64,000 nucleotides of DNA from Mycolicibacterium agri (GTDB taxonomy: Bacteria; Actinomycetota; Actinomycetes; Mycobacteriales; Mycobacteriaceae): the NCBI RefSeq assembly GCF_002553505.1, contig NZ_PDCP01000004.1, forward strand, positions 62,001 through 126,000, written 5' to 3'. A program made the position numbers and the translations under genes. Shown one piece after another: positions 27,052 through 36,195 of the stretch. Each line of letters begins with the position of its first letter. Positions within the stretch are counted from its first letter, which is position 1. Below the pieces are notes generated by a model. It was given only the letters and a program-made list of their open reading frames with translations. It had not been told where the DNA came from and did not search any database.

Positions 27052-30000
27052 GTGATTTCCAAGATCCTGGTGGCCAACCGTGGCGAGATCGCCATCCGGG
27101 CGTTTCGCGCCGCATACGAGATGGGGATCACCACCGTCGCGGTGTATCCGTACGAGGACCGCAATTCTCAGCACCGGTTGAAGGCCGACGAGTCCTACCA
27201 GATCGGTGAGACGGGACACCCGGTACGGGCCTATCTGTCGGTGTCCGAGATCATCCGCGTCGCCAAGCAGGCCGGGTGCGACGCGGTGTACCCCGGATAC
27301 GGATTCCTCTCGGAGAACCCCGATTTGGCCGCGGCATGCGCGGAGGCCGGGATCACGTTCGTCGGGCCGGGCGCCGATGTCCTTGCGCTGACAGGCAATA
27401 AGGCCCGCGCCATCGAGGCGGCGCGCGCCGCGGGTCTACCGGTGTTGGTGTCGTCGGAGCCCTCGGCGTCGGTGGACGAACTGGTCGTCGCCGCCGAGAA
27501 CATGGAGTTCCCGCTGTTCGTCAAGGCCGTCTCCGGTGGCGGCGGCCGCGGGATGCGGCGGGTGAGCGAGCCGTCAGCCCTGGCCGAGGCGATCGAGGCG
27601 GCCAGCCGCGAGGCCGAGTCGGCGTTCGGCGACCCGACGGTCTATCTCGAGCAGGCCGTACTGAATCCGCGCCACATCGAGGTGCAGATCCTGGCCGACC
27701 GCCACGGCAACGTGATGCACCTGTTCGAGCGTGACTGCAGTGTGCAGCGACGCCACCAGAAGGTCATCGAGCTGGCGCCCGCGCCGAACCTGCCCCACGA
27801 GATCCGGCAGAAGATCTGCGCCGACGCGGTCGCGTTCGCCCGCCAGATCGACTATTCCTACGCGGGCACCGTGGAGTTCCTCGTCGACGAGCGTGGCCAG
27901 CACGTCTTCATCGAGATGAATCCTCGAATTCAGGTGGAGCACACCGTCACCGAGGAGATCACCGACGTCGACCTGGTCGCCAGCCAGATGCGGATCGCCG
28001 ACGGGGAGACCCTCGAGCAGCTCGGGCTCAGCCAGGACACGCTGCAGCTGCACGGCGCCGCCATGCAGTGCCGCATCACGACCGAGGACCCCGCCAACGG
28101 GTTCCGGCCCGACACCGGGCGCATCACGGCGTACCGGTCGCCGGGTGGTGCCGGTATCCGGTTGGACGGCGGAACGAACCTCGGCGCCGAAATCAGCGCG
28201 CACTTCGACTCGATGCTGGTGAAGCTGACCTGCCGTGGCCGCGACCTCTCCGCGGCGATCGCGCGCGCTCGACGGGCCTTGGCGGAGTTCAGGATTCGCG
28301 GCGTGTCGACCAACATCCCGTTCCTGATGGCCGTCGTGAACGATCCCGACTTCCGGGCCGGGCGGATCAACACCTCGTTCATCGAGGAGCGGCCCTACCT
28401 GCTGACCGCCCGCACGCCGGCCGACCGCGGCACCAAGATCCTCAACTACCTGGCCGATGTCACGGTGAATCAGCCGCACGGTCCGCGCCCGTCGACGGTG
28501 TACCCGCAGGACAAGCTTCCCGACATCGACCTGGAGGCGCCGGCGCCGCAGGGCAGCAAGCAACTGCTGACCGAACTGGGCCCGGAAGGATTCGCGCGGT
28601 GGCTGCGGGAATCCAAGCCCGTCGGTGTCACCGACACCACCTTCCGCGATGCGCATCAGTCGCTGCTGGCGACGCGGGTACGCACCAATGGGCTGTTGAT
28701 GGTGGCGCCATACATCGCGAGGATGACGCCGCAGCTGCTGTCGATCGAATGCTGGGGCGGCGCGACTTACGATGTGGCACTGCGATTCTTGAAAGAAGAC
28801 CCGTGGGAGCGGCTGGCCGCGCTGCGGGAGGCGATCCCCAACATCTGCCTGCAGATGCTGCTGCGGGGCCGCAACACCGTCGGCTACACCCCGTATCCGG
28901 AACTGGTCACCAAGGCGTTCATCGAGGAGGCCACGGCCACCGGCATCGACATCTACCGCATCTTCGATGCGCTGAACAACGTCGAGTCGATGCGGCCGGC
29001 GATCGATGCCGTGCGTGAAACCGGCGGTGCGATAGCCGAAGTCGCGATGAGCTACACCGGCGATCTGTCCGATCCCGGCGAAAACCTCTACACGCTCGAC
29101 TATTACCTCAAGCTCGCCGAGCAGATCGTCGACGCGGGCGCGCACGTGCTGGCGATCAAGGACATGGCGGGGCTGCTGCGGCCGCAGGCGGCCGCGACGT
29201 TGGTCGGCGCGTTGCGCAGTCGATTCGACCTGCCGGTGCACGTGCATACCCACGACACTCCCGGCGGGCAGCTCGCGACTTATCTGGCGGCGTGGCAGGC
29301 CGGCGCCAGCGCGGTCGACGGCGCCTCCGCGCCGCTGGCAGGCACCACCAGCCAACCCGCGCTGAGTTCGATCGTCGCCGCCACCGCGCACACCGAATAC
29401 GACACCGGGCTGTCGCTGGACGCCGTGTGCGCACTCGAGCCGTACTGGGAAGCACTGCGAAAGGTGTACGCGCCGTTCGAGTCTGGCCTTCCTGCGCCCA
29501 CAGGCCGGGTGTATCACCACGAGATCCCCGGCGGTCAGCTGTCGAACCTGCGCCAGCAGGCGATCGCACTCGGGCTGGGCGACCGCTTCGAGGAGATCGA
29601 GGAGAACTACGCGGCCGCCGACCGTATCCTCGGCAGGCTGGTGAAGGTGACGCCGTCGTCGAAGGTGGTGGGCGATCTGGCGTTGGCGTTGGTCGGAGCC
29701 GGTGTGACCGCCGACGAATTCGCTTCGGACCCATCGCGATTCGACATACCCGACTCGGTCATCGAATTCCTGCGCGGCGAGTTGGGTGACCCGCCGGGTG
29801 GCTGGCCGGAACCGTTGCGCACCAAGGCGCTCGCCGGTCGTCCGCCCGCCAAGCCCACCCGAGAGCTCACCCCCGAAGACGAGGCGGCGCTCGCGCTGGC
29901 GGGTCCGAAACGTCAGGCGCACCTCAACCGGCTGCTGTTCCCCGGTCCGACAAAGGAATTCGAGGCCCACCGCGATCAGTACGGCGACACCTCGAGCCTT

Positions 30001-30435
30001 TCGGCGAACCAGTTCTTCTACGGTTTGCGCCGCGGCGACGAGCACCGTGTGAAACTCGAACGCGGCGTTGAGCTTTTGATCGGGTTGGAGGCGATCTCCG
30101 AGCCCGACGACCGCGGCATGCGCACGGTGATGTGCATCCTTAACGGCCAACTGCGCCCGGTTCTGGTTCGCGACCGCAGCATCGCCAGCGAGGTGCCCGC
30201 CGCGGAGAAGGCCGACCGCAACAACCCCGACCATGTCGCTGCGCCGTTCGCCGGCGTGGTCACGGTCGCGGTCGCTGACGGCGACAAGGTGGAGGCAGGC
30301 CAGACCATCGCCACCATCGAGGCGATGAAGATGGAGGCCGCGATCACCGCGCCCAAGGCGGGCACCGTCAGCCGGATCGCCGTGTCGCAGACCGCGCAGG
30401 TCGAAGGCGGTGACCTCCTGGTGGTGGTCAGCTGA
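27052..30435 (+). CDS. pyc: Pyruvate carboxylase
   Basis: Anaplerotic biotin enzyme converting pyruvate to oxaloacetate; 1127 residues on one chain. Order: biotin carboxylase with ATP-grasp ([14 protein letters not shown] near 160-173, [16 protein letters not shown] near 286-301), carboxyltransferase barrel ([18 protein letters not shown] near 525-542, with the catalytic Lys in [11 protein letters not shown]), allosteric/tetramerisation part, and the biotinyl domain ending with EAMKMEAAI (Lys near 1092). The start is GTG at 27052. rsmD starts inside its stop codon. Full length, no defects. Confidence 0.97.
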   Translation: MISKILVANRGEIAIRAFRAAYEMGITTVAVYPYEDRNSQHRLKADESYQIGETGHPVRAYLSVSEIIRVAKQAGCDAVYPGYGFLSENPDLAAACAEAGITFVGPGADVLALTGNKARAIEAARAAGLPVLVSSEPSASVDELVVAAENMEFPLFVKAVSGGGGRGMRRVSEPSALAEAIEAASREAESAFGDPTVYLEQAVLNPRHIEVQILADRHGNVMHLFERDCSVQRRHQKVIELAPAPNLPHEIRQKICADAVAFARQIDYSYAGTVEFLVDERGQHVFIEMNPRIQVEHTVTEEITDVDLVASQMRIADGETLEQLGLSQDTLQLHGAAMQCRITTEDPANGFRPDTGRITAYRSPGGAGIRLDGGTNLGAEISAHFDSMLVKLTCRGRDLSAAIARARRALAEFRIRGVSTNIPFLMAVVNDPDFRAGRINTSFIEERPYLLTARTPADRGTKILNYLADVTVNQPHGPRPSTVYPQDKLPDIDLEAPAPQGSKQLLTELGPEGFARWLRESKPVGVTDTTFRDAHQSLLATRVRTNGLLMVAPYIARMTPQLLSIECWGGATYDVALRFLKEDPWERLAALREAIPNICLQMLLRGRNTVGYTPYPELVTKAFIEEATATGIDIYRIFDALNNVESMRPAIDAVRETGGAIAEVAMSYTGDLSDPGENLYTLDYYLKLAEQIVDAGAHVLAIKDMAGLLRPQAAATLVGALRSRFDLPVHVHTHDTPGGQLATYLAAWQAGASAVDGASAPLAGTTSQPALSSIVAATAHTEYDTGLSLDAVCALEPYWEALRKVYAPFESGLPAPTGRVYHHEIPGGQLSNLRQQAIALGLGDRFEEIEENYAAADRILGRLVKVTPSSKVVGDLALALVGAGVTADEFASDPSRFDIPDSVIEFLRGELGDPPGGWPEPLRTKALAGRPPAKPTRELTPEDEAALALAGPKRQAHLNRLLFPGPTKEFEAHRDQYGDTSSLSANQFFYGLRRGDEHRVKLERGVELLIGLEAISEPDDRGMRTVMCILNGQLRPVLVRDRSIASEVPAAEKADRNNPDHVAAPFAGVVTVAVADGDKVEAGQTIATIEAMKMEAAITAPKAGTVSRIAVSQTAQVEGGDLLVVVS

Positions 30436-31034
30436 CCCGCATCGTCGCAGGCAGCCTCGGCGGGCGGCGGATCGCGGTCCCGGCCCGCGGCACGCGTCCC
30501 ACCACCGACCGCGTGCGCGAAGCGCTGTTCAATGTGCTGACCGCCCGCATCGACCTCGACGACGCCGCGGTGCTCGACCTGTATGCCGGCTCGGGCGCGC
30601 TGGGTCTCGAGGCGTTGTCCCGCGGGGCCCGCACGGCGCTGTTCGTCGAATCCGACCACCGCGCGGCCGCGGTGCTCGAGCAGAACATCAAGACACTCGG
30701 CGTCGAGGGCGCGAAGGTGCGGCGCGGCACGGTGGCCGCCGTGCTGGCTGCTGGTGCGGACGAACCCGTCGACCTGGTGTTGGCCGACCCGCACTACGGC
30801 GTCGGCGAGTCCGACCTCGACGAGATGCTGTCGGCGCTGGCCACCCGCGGTTGGACGCGCGTCGGCACCGTCGTCGTCGTCGAACGCGGCGCCTCGGGGC
30901 CCGAATTGCGCTGGCCGGTCGGCTGGCAGCAGTGGCCGGCCCGCCGCTACGGCGACACCCGTCTGGAAATGGCCGTCGTCGGGGGAGTCGAAGCCGACGC
31001 CAGCGCGGCGCCCTGCGGAGCTGAGCTGCCCTGA
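30432..31034 (+). CDS. rsmD: 16S rRNA (guanine966-N2)-methyltransferase RsmD, apparent CTG start
   Basis: SAM-dependent methyltransferase of about 200 residues acting on the 30S subunit. The conserved opening [16 protein letters not shown] can only be included if translation begins at CTG 30432, which overlaps the pyc stop (CTGA); no ATG, GTG or TTG lies between the upstream in-frame stop (30411) and codon 27, where a GTG would cut off conserved residues. The SAM motif is [19 protein letters not shown]. The catalytic (N/D)PPY motif reads DPHY (near 119-122), a deviation. coaD follows after 14 bp, the common rsmD-coaD pair. Confidence 0.88.
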   Translation: MTRIVAGSLGGRRIAVPARGTRPTTDRVREALFNVLTARIDLDDAAVLDLYAGSGALGLEALSRGARTALFVESDHRAAAVLEQNIKTLGVEGAKVRRGTVAAVLAAGADEPVDLVLADPHYGVGESDLDEMLSALATRGWTRVGTVVVVERGASGPELRWPVGWQQWPARRYGDTRLEMAVVGGVEADASAAPCGAELP

Positions 31035-31048
31035 TAGCGTCGTGCACC

Positions 31049-31525
31049 ATGAGCGGCGCGGTATGCCCGGGATCGTTCGATCCCGTGACCCTCGGCCACA
31101 TCGACATCTTCGAGCGCGCGGCGGCTCAGTTCGACCAGCTCATCGTCGCCGTTTTGATCAACCCCAACAAGAAGGGGATGTTCGACCTCGACGAACGGAT
31201 CGCGATGATCGAGGAGTCGACGAGCCACCTGCCCAATCTGCGGGTGGAGTCGGGCCAGGGCCTGGTGGTCGACTTCGTCAAGGCCCGCGGCCTGACCGCG
31301 ATCGTCAAGGGTCTGCGCACCGGCACCGACTTCGAGTACGAGTTGCAGATGGCGCAGATGAACAAGCACATCGCCGGTGTCGACACCTTCTTCGTCGCGA
31401 CCAAACCGCAGTACTCGTTCGTCTCGTCGTCGCTGGCCAAAGAGGTGGCGTCGCTCGGCGGCGATGTCGCTGACCTGCTGCCTGAGCCGGTCAACCGGCG
31501 GCTGCAGGAGAAGCTGAAGGGTTGA
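31049..31525 (+). CDS. coaD: Phosphopantetheine adenylyltransferase
   Basis: Penultimate step of coenzyme A synthesis. 158 residues of nucleotidyltransferase fold with [18 protein letters not shown] (near 7-24; TxGH motif), [19 protein letters not shown] (near 88-106) and the [15 protein letters not shown] end (ISSS-type motif as VSSS). The ATG at 31049 is unambiguous. In M. tuberculosis the PDIM/PGL lipid locus begins just beyond this gene; here a hemerythrin gene and sepIVA follow. Confidence 0.97.
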   Translation: MSGAVCPGSFDPVTLGHIDIFERAAAQFDQLIVAVLINPNKKGMFDLDERIAMIEESTSHLPNLRVESGQGLVVDFVKARGLTAIVKGLRTGTDFEYELQMAQMNKHIAGVDTFFVATKPQYSFVSSSLAKEVASLGGDVADLLPEPVNRRLQEKLKG

Positions 31526-31610
31526 TCTTCGCTGTCTGCGGGTAGTTAGCGAATAGCGCACAGCCCATTCGCGCCAGAACCTACCCGAAAACGGACCGGA
31601 GGTATTCGCC

Positions 31611-32177
31611 GTGGTTCAAACATTTGTGCAGTCGACCGATGATGTCGTGAAATTCCTTACCGACCAACACAATCTGATCAAAGACCTTTTCGAAGAAGTG
31701 CTGTCCGCGTCGAGCGACGAAGCCCGCGACAAAGCATTCACCCAATTGCGCCAGTTGCTTGCCGTGCATGAGACCGCCGAGGAAATGGTGGTGCATCCAC
31801 GCGCCCGCCACGAAATCGACGGGGGCGACGCCATTGTCGATGCCCGGCTGGCAGAAGAGAACGAAGCCAAAAAGCAGCTGTCCAAGCTGGAGGGCATGGA
31901 CATCGGCTCGAAGGAGTTCATCTTCGAGCTCACGAAATTCCGCGACGCGGTCATTGAGCACGCCGACCACGAGGAAACCGAGGAATTCAACAAGCTGGCG
32001 AGCCAGCTGAACTCCGATGACCTCGGTCGGATGGCCAAGGCGGTTCAGGCCGCCGAGGCTATCGCCCCGACGCGCCCGCACGCCGGTGTGGAGTCGGCCA
32101 AGCTGAATTTCGCCGTCGGGCCGTTTGCATCGATGCTGGACCGGGCCCGCGACGTGATCAAGGGCGCCGTTTCCTGA
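31611..32177 (+). CDS. Hemerythrin HHE-domain protein
   Basis: 188 residues, helical. Candidate di-iron ligands follow the HHE pattern: LTDQHNLIKDLFEEVL (His near 21, Glu), AVHETAEEMVVHPRAR (His and Glu near 49-60) and EHADHEETEEFNKL (His near 114 and 117, Glu). The last 60 residues are a low-conservation tail. The start is GTG at 31611 behind CGGAGG (31599-31604). It lies alone between coaD and sepIVA and ends in a strong terminator. Mycobacterial hemerythrin-like proteins have been linked to peroxide and nitric-oxide responses; the role of this one is unknown. Confidence 0.88.
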   Translation: MVQTFVQSTDDVVKFLTDQHNLIKDLFEEVLSASSDEARDKAFTQLRQLLAVHETAEEMVVHPRARHEIDGGDAIVDARLAEENEAKKQLSKLEGMDIGSKEFIFELTKFRDAVIEHADHEETEEFNKLASQLNSDDLGRMAKAVQAAEAIAPTRPHAGVESAKLNFAVGPFASMLDRARDVIKGAVS

Positions 32178-32201
32178 CCGGTAGATTTATTTGCACAGAC
32201 A

Positions 32202-32241
32202 AAGACCGCCCGGCGAGATGTTCGGGCGGTCTTCGTTTGTT
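32202..32241 (+). terminator. Terminator after the hemerythrin gene
   Basis: Perfect 11-bp stem AAGACCGCCCG (32202-32212) with CGGGCGGTCTT (32223-32233), a 10-base loop and then CGTTTGTTT, 24 bp after the stop. A near-canonical intrinsic terminator, uncommon in mycobacteria. Confidence 0.9.
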
Positions 32242-32437
32242 TAGCGTGCGCATAGGCCCGATAGGCGAAATGTCCGGCCGTTGACATAATGTTGCCCAAA
32301 CAAGTCAGCCGAGAGTTGTGCGGGCCTGGGGTGGGCCGCTGGTGACGACGGGCGACACACCGGAGCAGCTAGCGTAGTCACAGGCGTAACACCAGGCACA
32401 CTAGTAACGCGAACAACTACGCCTGGAGGGGTGTGCC
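32242..32437 (+). promoter_or_regulatory. sepIVA upstream region
   Basis: About 200 bp without genes. TTGACATAATGT at 32281-32292 combines a -35-like hexamer with a -10-like TAATGT, and TAGCGT occurs further down; I cannot decide between them. GGAGG (32425-32429) lies 8 bases before the sepIVA GTG. Confidence 0.35.
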
Positions 32438-33175
32438 GTGTACCGAGTATTTGAAGCGCTCGACGAGCTGGGTGCGATCGTTGAAGAAGCCCGCGGCGTG
32501 CCCATGACGGCCGGCTGCGTCGTGCCCCGTGGCGACGTGCTGGAGCTCATCGACGACATCAAGGACGCGATTCCGGGCGAACTCGACGACGCCCAGGACG
32601 TGCTCGACGCCCGCGACCAGCTGCTCAACGAGGCCAAGGAGCACTCGTCGTCGATGGTGGCGACCGCCAGCGCGGAAGCCGAGTCGATGCTCAACCACGC
32701 CCGCACCGAGGCCGACCGGTTGCTCGCCGACGCGAAGGCGCAGGCCGACCGCATGGTCGCCGAGGCCCGCCAGCACAGCGAGCGCATGGTGGCCGAGGCC
32801 CGCGACGAGGCCGCCCGCCTCAGCGCCACGGCCAAGCGCGAGTACGAGGCCAGCACCGGACGGGCGAAGGCCGAGGCGGACCGCCTGATCGAAAGCGGCA
32901 ATCTCTCCTACGAGAAGGCCGTGCAGGAGGGCATCAAGGAGCAGCAGCGCCTGGTGTCGCAGACCGAGATTGTGGCGGCCGCACAGGCCGAGGCCACCCG
33001 GCTGATCGACGCGGCGCACGCCGAAGCCGACCGGCTGCGCGGCGAATGCGACATCTACGTCGACAGCAAGCTCGCCGAGTTCGAAGAGTTCCTCAACGGC
33101 ACCCTGCGCTCGGTGGGTCGCGGCCGTCACCAGTTGCGCACCGCGGCGGGCACACACGACTACGTGACGCGCTGA
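32438..33175 (+). CDS. sepIVA: DivIVA-like septum protein SepIVA
   Basis: 245 residues that begin with YRVFEALDELGAIVEEARGV, the SepIVA amino-terminal region, followed by a long coiled coil (about 55-225) rich in AEAxRLxADAKAQADRMVAEA heptads. It lacks the classic DivIVA lipid-binding motif. Essential in M. smegmatis, where it acts in septation and cell-envelope organisation near the pole and septum (Rv2927c). The GTG at 32438 follows GGAGGGGTGTGCC. Probably monocistronic or leading the DUF177-rnc group 43 bp downstream. Confidence 0.93.
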   Translation: MYRVFEALDELGAIVEEARGVPMTAGCVVPRGDVLELIDDIKDAIPGELDDAQDVLDARDQLLNEAKEHSSSMVATASAEAESMLNHARTEADRLLADAKAQADRMVAEARQHSERMVAEARDEAARLSATAKREYEASTGRAKAEADRLIESGNLSYEKAVQEGIKEQQRLVSQTEIVAAAQAEATRLIDAAHAEADRLRGECDIYVDSKLAEFEEFLNGTLRSVGRGRHQLRTAAGTHDYVTR

Positions 33176-33218
33176 CCGTCGCGCATTCCGGCGAGCGGCC
33201 CCGCCGTACCATCGAGGT

Positions 33219-33785
33219 ATGGCGATGCACACTCATTCCAGCTCGCCGCTCGTGATCAACATCGCCCGGCTGAGCCGTCAGCCAGGATCGATGATTACCT
33301 TTCACGAAACGGTGCCCAGCCCGTCGCGTATGGGCGTCGCACTGATGGCGATCGAAAAAGGCGCACCCCTGGAACTGAATCTCCGGATGGAGTCGGTGTC
33401 GGAGGGGGTGCTGGTCACCGGTACGGCGACGGCTCCGACGGCGGGGGAGTGCGCCCGCTGCCTCACCGCGATCAGCGGCGATCTGACCATCGACCTGACC
33501 GAGCTGTTCGCCTACCCGGACAGCACGACCGAGGCGACCACCGAGGCCGACGAGGTCGGCCGCATCGGCGCCAGCGGCCAACCCAACACCATCGACCTCG
33601 AGCAGCCGATCGTCGACGCCGTCGGGCTGGCCCTGCCGTTCTCGCCGCTGTGCGGCCCGGACTGCCAAGGGCTGTGCCCGGACTGCGGCACCCCGATGGC
33701 CACGGCCGAACCCGGGCATCATCACGAGCGCATCGATCCCCGCTGGGCGAAGCTGTCCTCGATGCTGGAGACCGACGACAAGTGA
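33219..33785 (+). CDS. DUF177 (YceD-like) protein
   Basis: 188-residue DUF177 protein. Two cysteine clusters, CARC (near 73-76) and [13 protein letters not shown] (near 144-156), suggest a zinc knuckle. In plants and many bacteria YceD is linked to 23S rRNA accumulation and lies beside rpmF; here it overlaps rnc, which also fits an RNA-maturation role. The ATG at 33219 is taken, with another ATG two codons in. Its stop overlaps the rnc GTG. Confidence 0.88.
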   Translation: MAMHTHSSSPLVINIARLSRQPGSMITFHETVPSPSRMGVALMAIEKGAPLELNLRMESVSEGVLVTGTATAPTAGECARCLTAISGDLTIDLTELFAYPDSTTEATTEADEVGRIGASGQPNTIDLEQPIVDAVGLALPFSPLCGPDCQGLCPDCGTPMATAEPGHHHERIDPRWAKLSSMLETDDK

Positions 33786-34486
33786 CGGTGGAGGCTGCCG
33801 AGCTGCTCGAAGCCCTTGGCGTGGAGCTGCCCGCCGAGCTGCTCACGATGGCGTTGACCCACCGCAGCTACTCCTACGAAAACGGCGGCGTGCCGACCAA
33901 CGAGCGGCTGGAGTTCTTGGGCGACGCGGTGCTGGGTCTGGTCATCACCGAGGAGCTCTATCACCGCCATCCCGATCGGTCCGAAGGTGATCTGGCCAAG
34001 CTGCGGGCCAGCATCGTCAACACCCAGGCGCTCGCCGACGTCGGGCGCGGATTGACCGATGAGGGTCTTGGCGCCTATCTGCTGCTGGGCAAGGGCGAGG
34101 AGAACTCCGGTGGCGCCGACAAGTCGAGCATTCTCGCTGACGGTGTCGAATCCTTGCTTGGCGCAATCTATCTCGAGCATGGTGTGGAGATCGCCCGCGA
34201 AGTCATCCTGCGGCTGTTCGGCACTCTGATCGATACGGCGCCGACGCTCGGCGCCGGGTTGGACTGGAAGAGCAGCCTGCAGGAGTTGACGGCCGCGCGC
34301 GGTTTGGGCGCGCCGTCCTATGTGGTGACCGCGACGGGACCGGACCACGACAAGGAGTTCACCGCGACCGTCGTCGTGACGAACACCGAGTACGGCAGGG
34401 GCGTCGGCCGCACCAAGAAGGAAGCGGAGTTGAAGGCCGCCGCGGCGGCGTGGACGACGCTGTCGGCCGACAACGTCGATGCCTGA
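33782..34486 (+). CDS. rnc: Ribonuclease III
   Basis: Double-strand-specific RNase that processes rRNA precursors; 234 residues. The family signature [14 protein letters not shown] (near 41-54) contains the catalytic acidic residues, with the second set in [14 protein letters not shown] (near 119-132). The dsRNA-binding domain (about 158-228) ends in [16 protein letters not shown]. The start GTG 33782 overlaps the DUF177 stop (GTGA), and fpg starts 8 bp before the rnc stop. No abnormalities. Confidence 0.96.
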   Translation: MTVEAAELLEALGVELPAELLTMALTHRSYSYENGGVPTNERLEFLGDAVLGLVITEELYHRHPDRSEGDLAKLRASIVNTQALADVGRGLTDEGLGAYLLLGKGEENSGGADKSSILADGVESLLGAIYLEHGVEIAREVILRLFGTLIDTAPTLGAGLDWKSSLQELTAARGLGAPSYVVTATGPDHDKEFTATVVVTNTEYGRGVGRTKKEAELKAAAAAWTTLSADNVDA

Positions 34487-35336
34487 ACTTCCCGAAGTCG
34501 AGGTCGTTCGGCGGGGACTGCAGGAGCACGTTGCGGGAAAAACCATCACCGCCGTGCGGGTGCACCATCCGCGCGCCGTCCGTCGCCATGAGGCCGGGCC
34601 CGCGGATTTGACTGCCCGCCTTCTGAATACGCGCATCACCGGAACCGGCCGGCGCGGCAAGTACCTGTGGCTGACGCTCGGCGACGGGTCGGCGTTGGTG
34701 GTGCATCTCGGCATGAGCGGGCAGATGCTGCTCGGCGACGTGCCCAACGAGGGTCATCTGCGGATCGCGACGCTGCTCGACGACGGCACCGCGTTGTCCT
34801 TCGTCGACCAGCGCACGTTCGGCGGCTGGATGCTCACCGACATGGTCACCGTCGACGGAACGGATGTGCCCGCACCGGTTTCACACATCGCGCGCGACCC
34901 GCTGGATCCGAAGTTCAACCGCGACGGCGTCGTTACGGTGTTGCGGCGCAAGCACTCTGAGATCAAGCGTCAGCTGCTCGACCAAACCGTGGTGTCGGGC
35001 ATCGGCAACATCTACGCCGACGAGGCGTTGTGGCGGGCCAGAATCAACGGCGCCAAGCTGGCGTCGTCGCTGACCCGCAAGCAGCTCGGCGCGCTGCTCG
35101 ATGCCGCCACAGACGTGATGACCGACGCGTTGGGACAAGGCGGTACGTCGTTCGACTCGCTCTATGTCAATGTCAACGGCGAATCGGGCTACTTCGAGCG
35201 GTCGCTGGATGCCTATGGCCGCGAAGGGGAGCCGTGCCGGCGCTGCGGGGCGGTGATGCGGCGGGAGAAGTTCATGAACCGCTCGTCGTTCTACTGCCCG
35301 AAATGCCAACCCAAACCACGTATCCGCCGGGCGTAG
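34479..35336 (+). CDS. mutM: Formamidopyrimidine-DNA glycosylase
   Basis: Bifunctional glycosylase/AP lyase that excises 8-oxoguanine. 285 residues. After Met removal the catalytic Pro leads [13 protein letters not shown]; the H2TH region holds [19 protein letters not shown] (near 168-186), and the zinc finger is CRRCGAV...YCPKC (near 253-279). The ATG at 34479 overlaps rnc. All key residues are intact, so this is the active Fpg1 rather than a degenerate paralogue. Confidence 0.97.
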   Translation: MPELPEVEVVRRGLQEHVAGKTITAVRVHHPRAVRRHEAGPADLTARLLNTRITGTGRRGKYLWLTLGDGSALVVHLGMSGQMLLGDVPNEGHLRIATLLDDGTALSFVDQRTFGGWMLTDMVTVDGTDVPAPVSHIARDPLDPKFNRDGVVTVLRRKHSEIKRQLLDQTVVSGIGNIYADEALWRARINGAKLASSLTRKQLGALLDAATDVMTDALGQGGTSFDSLYVNVNGESGYFERSLDAYGREGEPCRRCGAVMRREKFMNRSSFYCPKCQPKPRIRRA

Positions 35337-35386
35337 CGTCGCGCAACCCGCGGCGCGTGTAAGCCGCCGCGCGCCCGCGTAACCCT

Positions 35387-35425
35387 TCGCGAGGCGGAAT
35401 CCTCGCGAGGCGGAATCCTCGCAGG
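35387..35425 (+). repeat. 16-bp tandem repeat between mutM and osmC
   Basis: TCGCGAGGCGGAATCC occurs twice exactly (35387-35402, 35403-35418) and begins a third time. The surrounding 35337-35484 gap is otherwise GC-rich without a gene; no promoter can be placed with confidence. Confidence 0.85.
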
Positions 35426-35484
35426 CCATTTCTCGCACTTCCTCTGCCGGAATGCCGTTTCGCGGAAAGTTGTAGAAATAGGGC

Positions 35485-35901
35485 ATGACGGAACTGTGGG
35501 TCGAGCGCACCGGCGTGCGCCGCTATACCGGGCGCAGCTCACGCGGCGCCGAGGTGCTCGTCGGCAGCGAGGACGTCGAGGGCGTCTTCACCCCCGGCGA
35601 ACTGATGAAGATCGCGCTCGCCGCCTGCAGCGGCATGGCCAGCGACGTTCCGCTGCAGCGCCGTCTCGGCGAGGACTACGACACCACGATCCGCGTGTCC
35701 GGCGCCGCCGACCGCGAGCAGGAGCGCTACGCGCTGCTGGAGGAGCGCATGGAGCTTGACCTGTCGGGGCTGTCGGAGGATGAGGTGGCGCGCGTCCTGA
35801 CGGTCGTCGAGCGGGCAATCGACCAGGCCTGCACCGTCGGCCGCACCCTCAAGTCCGGGACCAAAGTGACGTTTGAGGTTAGTGATGCAGGAGTTAGCTG
35901 A
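35485..35901 (+). CDS. OsmC/Ohr-family protein
   Basis: 138 residues of the OsmC fold. The two redox cysteines of peroxidase members are present: ALAACSGM (near 51-58) and DQACTVGRT (near 113-121). Expected to reduce organic hydroperoxides or resist osmotic stress; branch assignment is uncertain because it lacks clear Ohr-specific features. ATG at 35485. The acylphosphatase start lies within its last codons. Position matches Rv2923c. Confidence 0.88.
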   Translation: MTELWVERTGVRRYTGRSSRGAEVLVGSEDVEGVFTPGELMKIALAACSGMASDVPLQRRLGEDYDTTIRVSGAADREQERYALLEERMELDLSGLSEDEVARVLTVVERAIDQACTVGRTLKSGTKVTFEVSDAGVS

Positions 35902-36169
35902 CGTCCGGCTGACGGCATGGGTGCACGGGTACGTGCAAGGGGTCGGTTTCCGGTGGTGGGTCCGTTCGCGGGCCTTGGAGCTGGGGCTGACGGGGTATGC
36001 CTCGAACAAACCGGACGGGCGTGTCCAGGTCGTTGCCCAGGGTCCCCGCGACGCCTGTCAGCGCCTGCTTGACCTGCTGGAAAGCGGAAAAACGCCGGGT
36101 CGCGTCGACAAAGTCGTGGCCGATTGGTCAGAAGTTGGCGAAACGATGACCGGCTTCACGGAGCGATAG
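35885..36169 (+). CDS. acyP: Acylphosphatase
   Basis: Small cytosolic hydrolase of acyl phosphates, 94 residues. The phosphate-binding loop [12 protein letters not shown] (catalytic Arg) and the catalytic Asn in [13 protein letters not shown] are intact; usual GxVQGVGFR has Tyr in place of Arg at the second position. ATG 35885 is preferred over TTG 35873 and GTG 35882 upstream; all overlap osmC by about 17-29 bp. smc follows 26 bp later, as in M. tuberculosis. Confidence 0.93.
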   Translation: MQELADVRLTAWVHGYVQGVGFRWWVRSRALELGLTGYASNKPDGRVQVVAQGPRDACQRLLDLLESGKTPGRVDKVVADWSEVGETMTGFTER

Positions 36170-36195
36170 CCCTCGCGGCTGTAGTGTGGCCCATC

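Noticed and set aside
27574..30234. 886-residue open frame on the minus strand opposite pyc
   Set aside because: It mirrors the pyruvate carboxylase frame, is rich in Arg, Gly, His and Val with no domain, and arises from GC-rich third positions.
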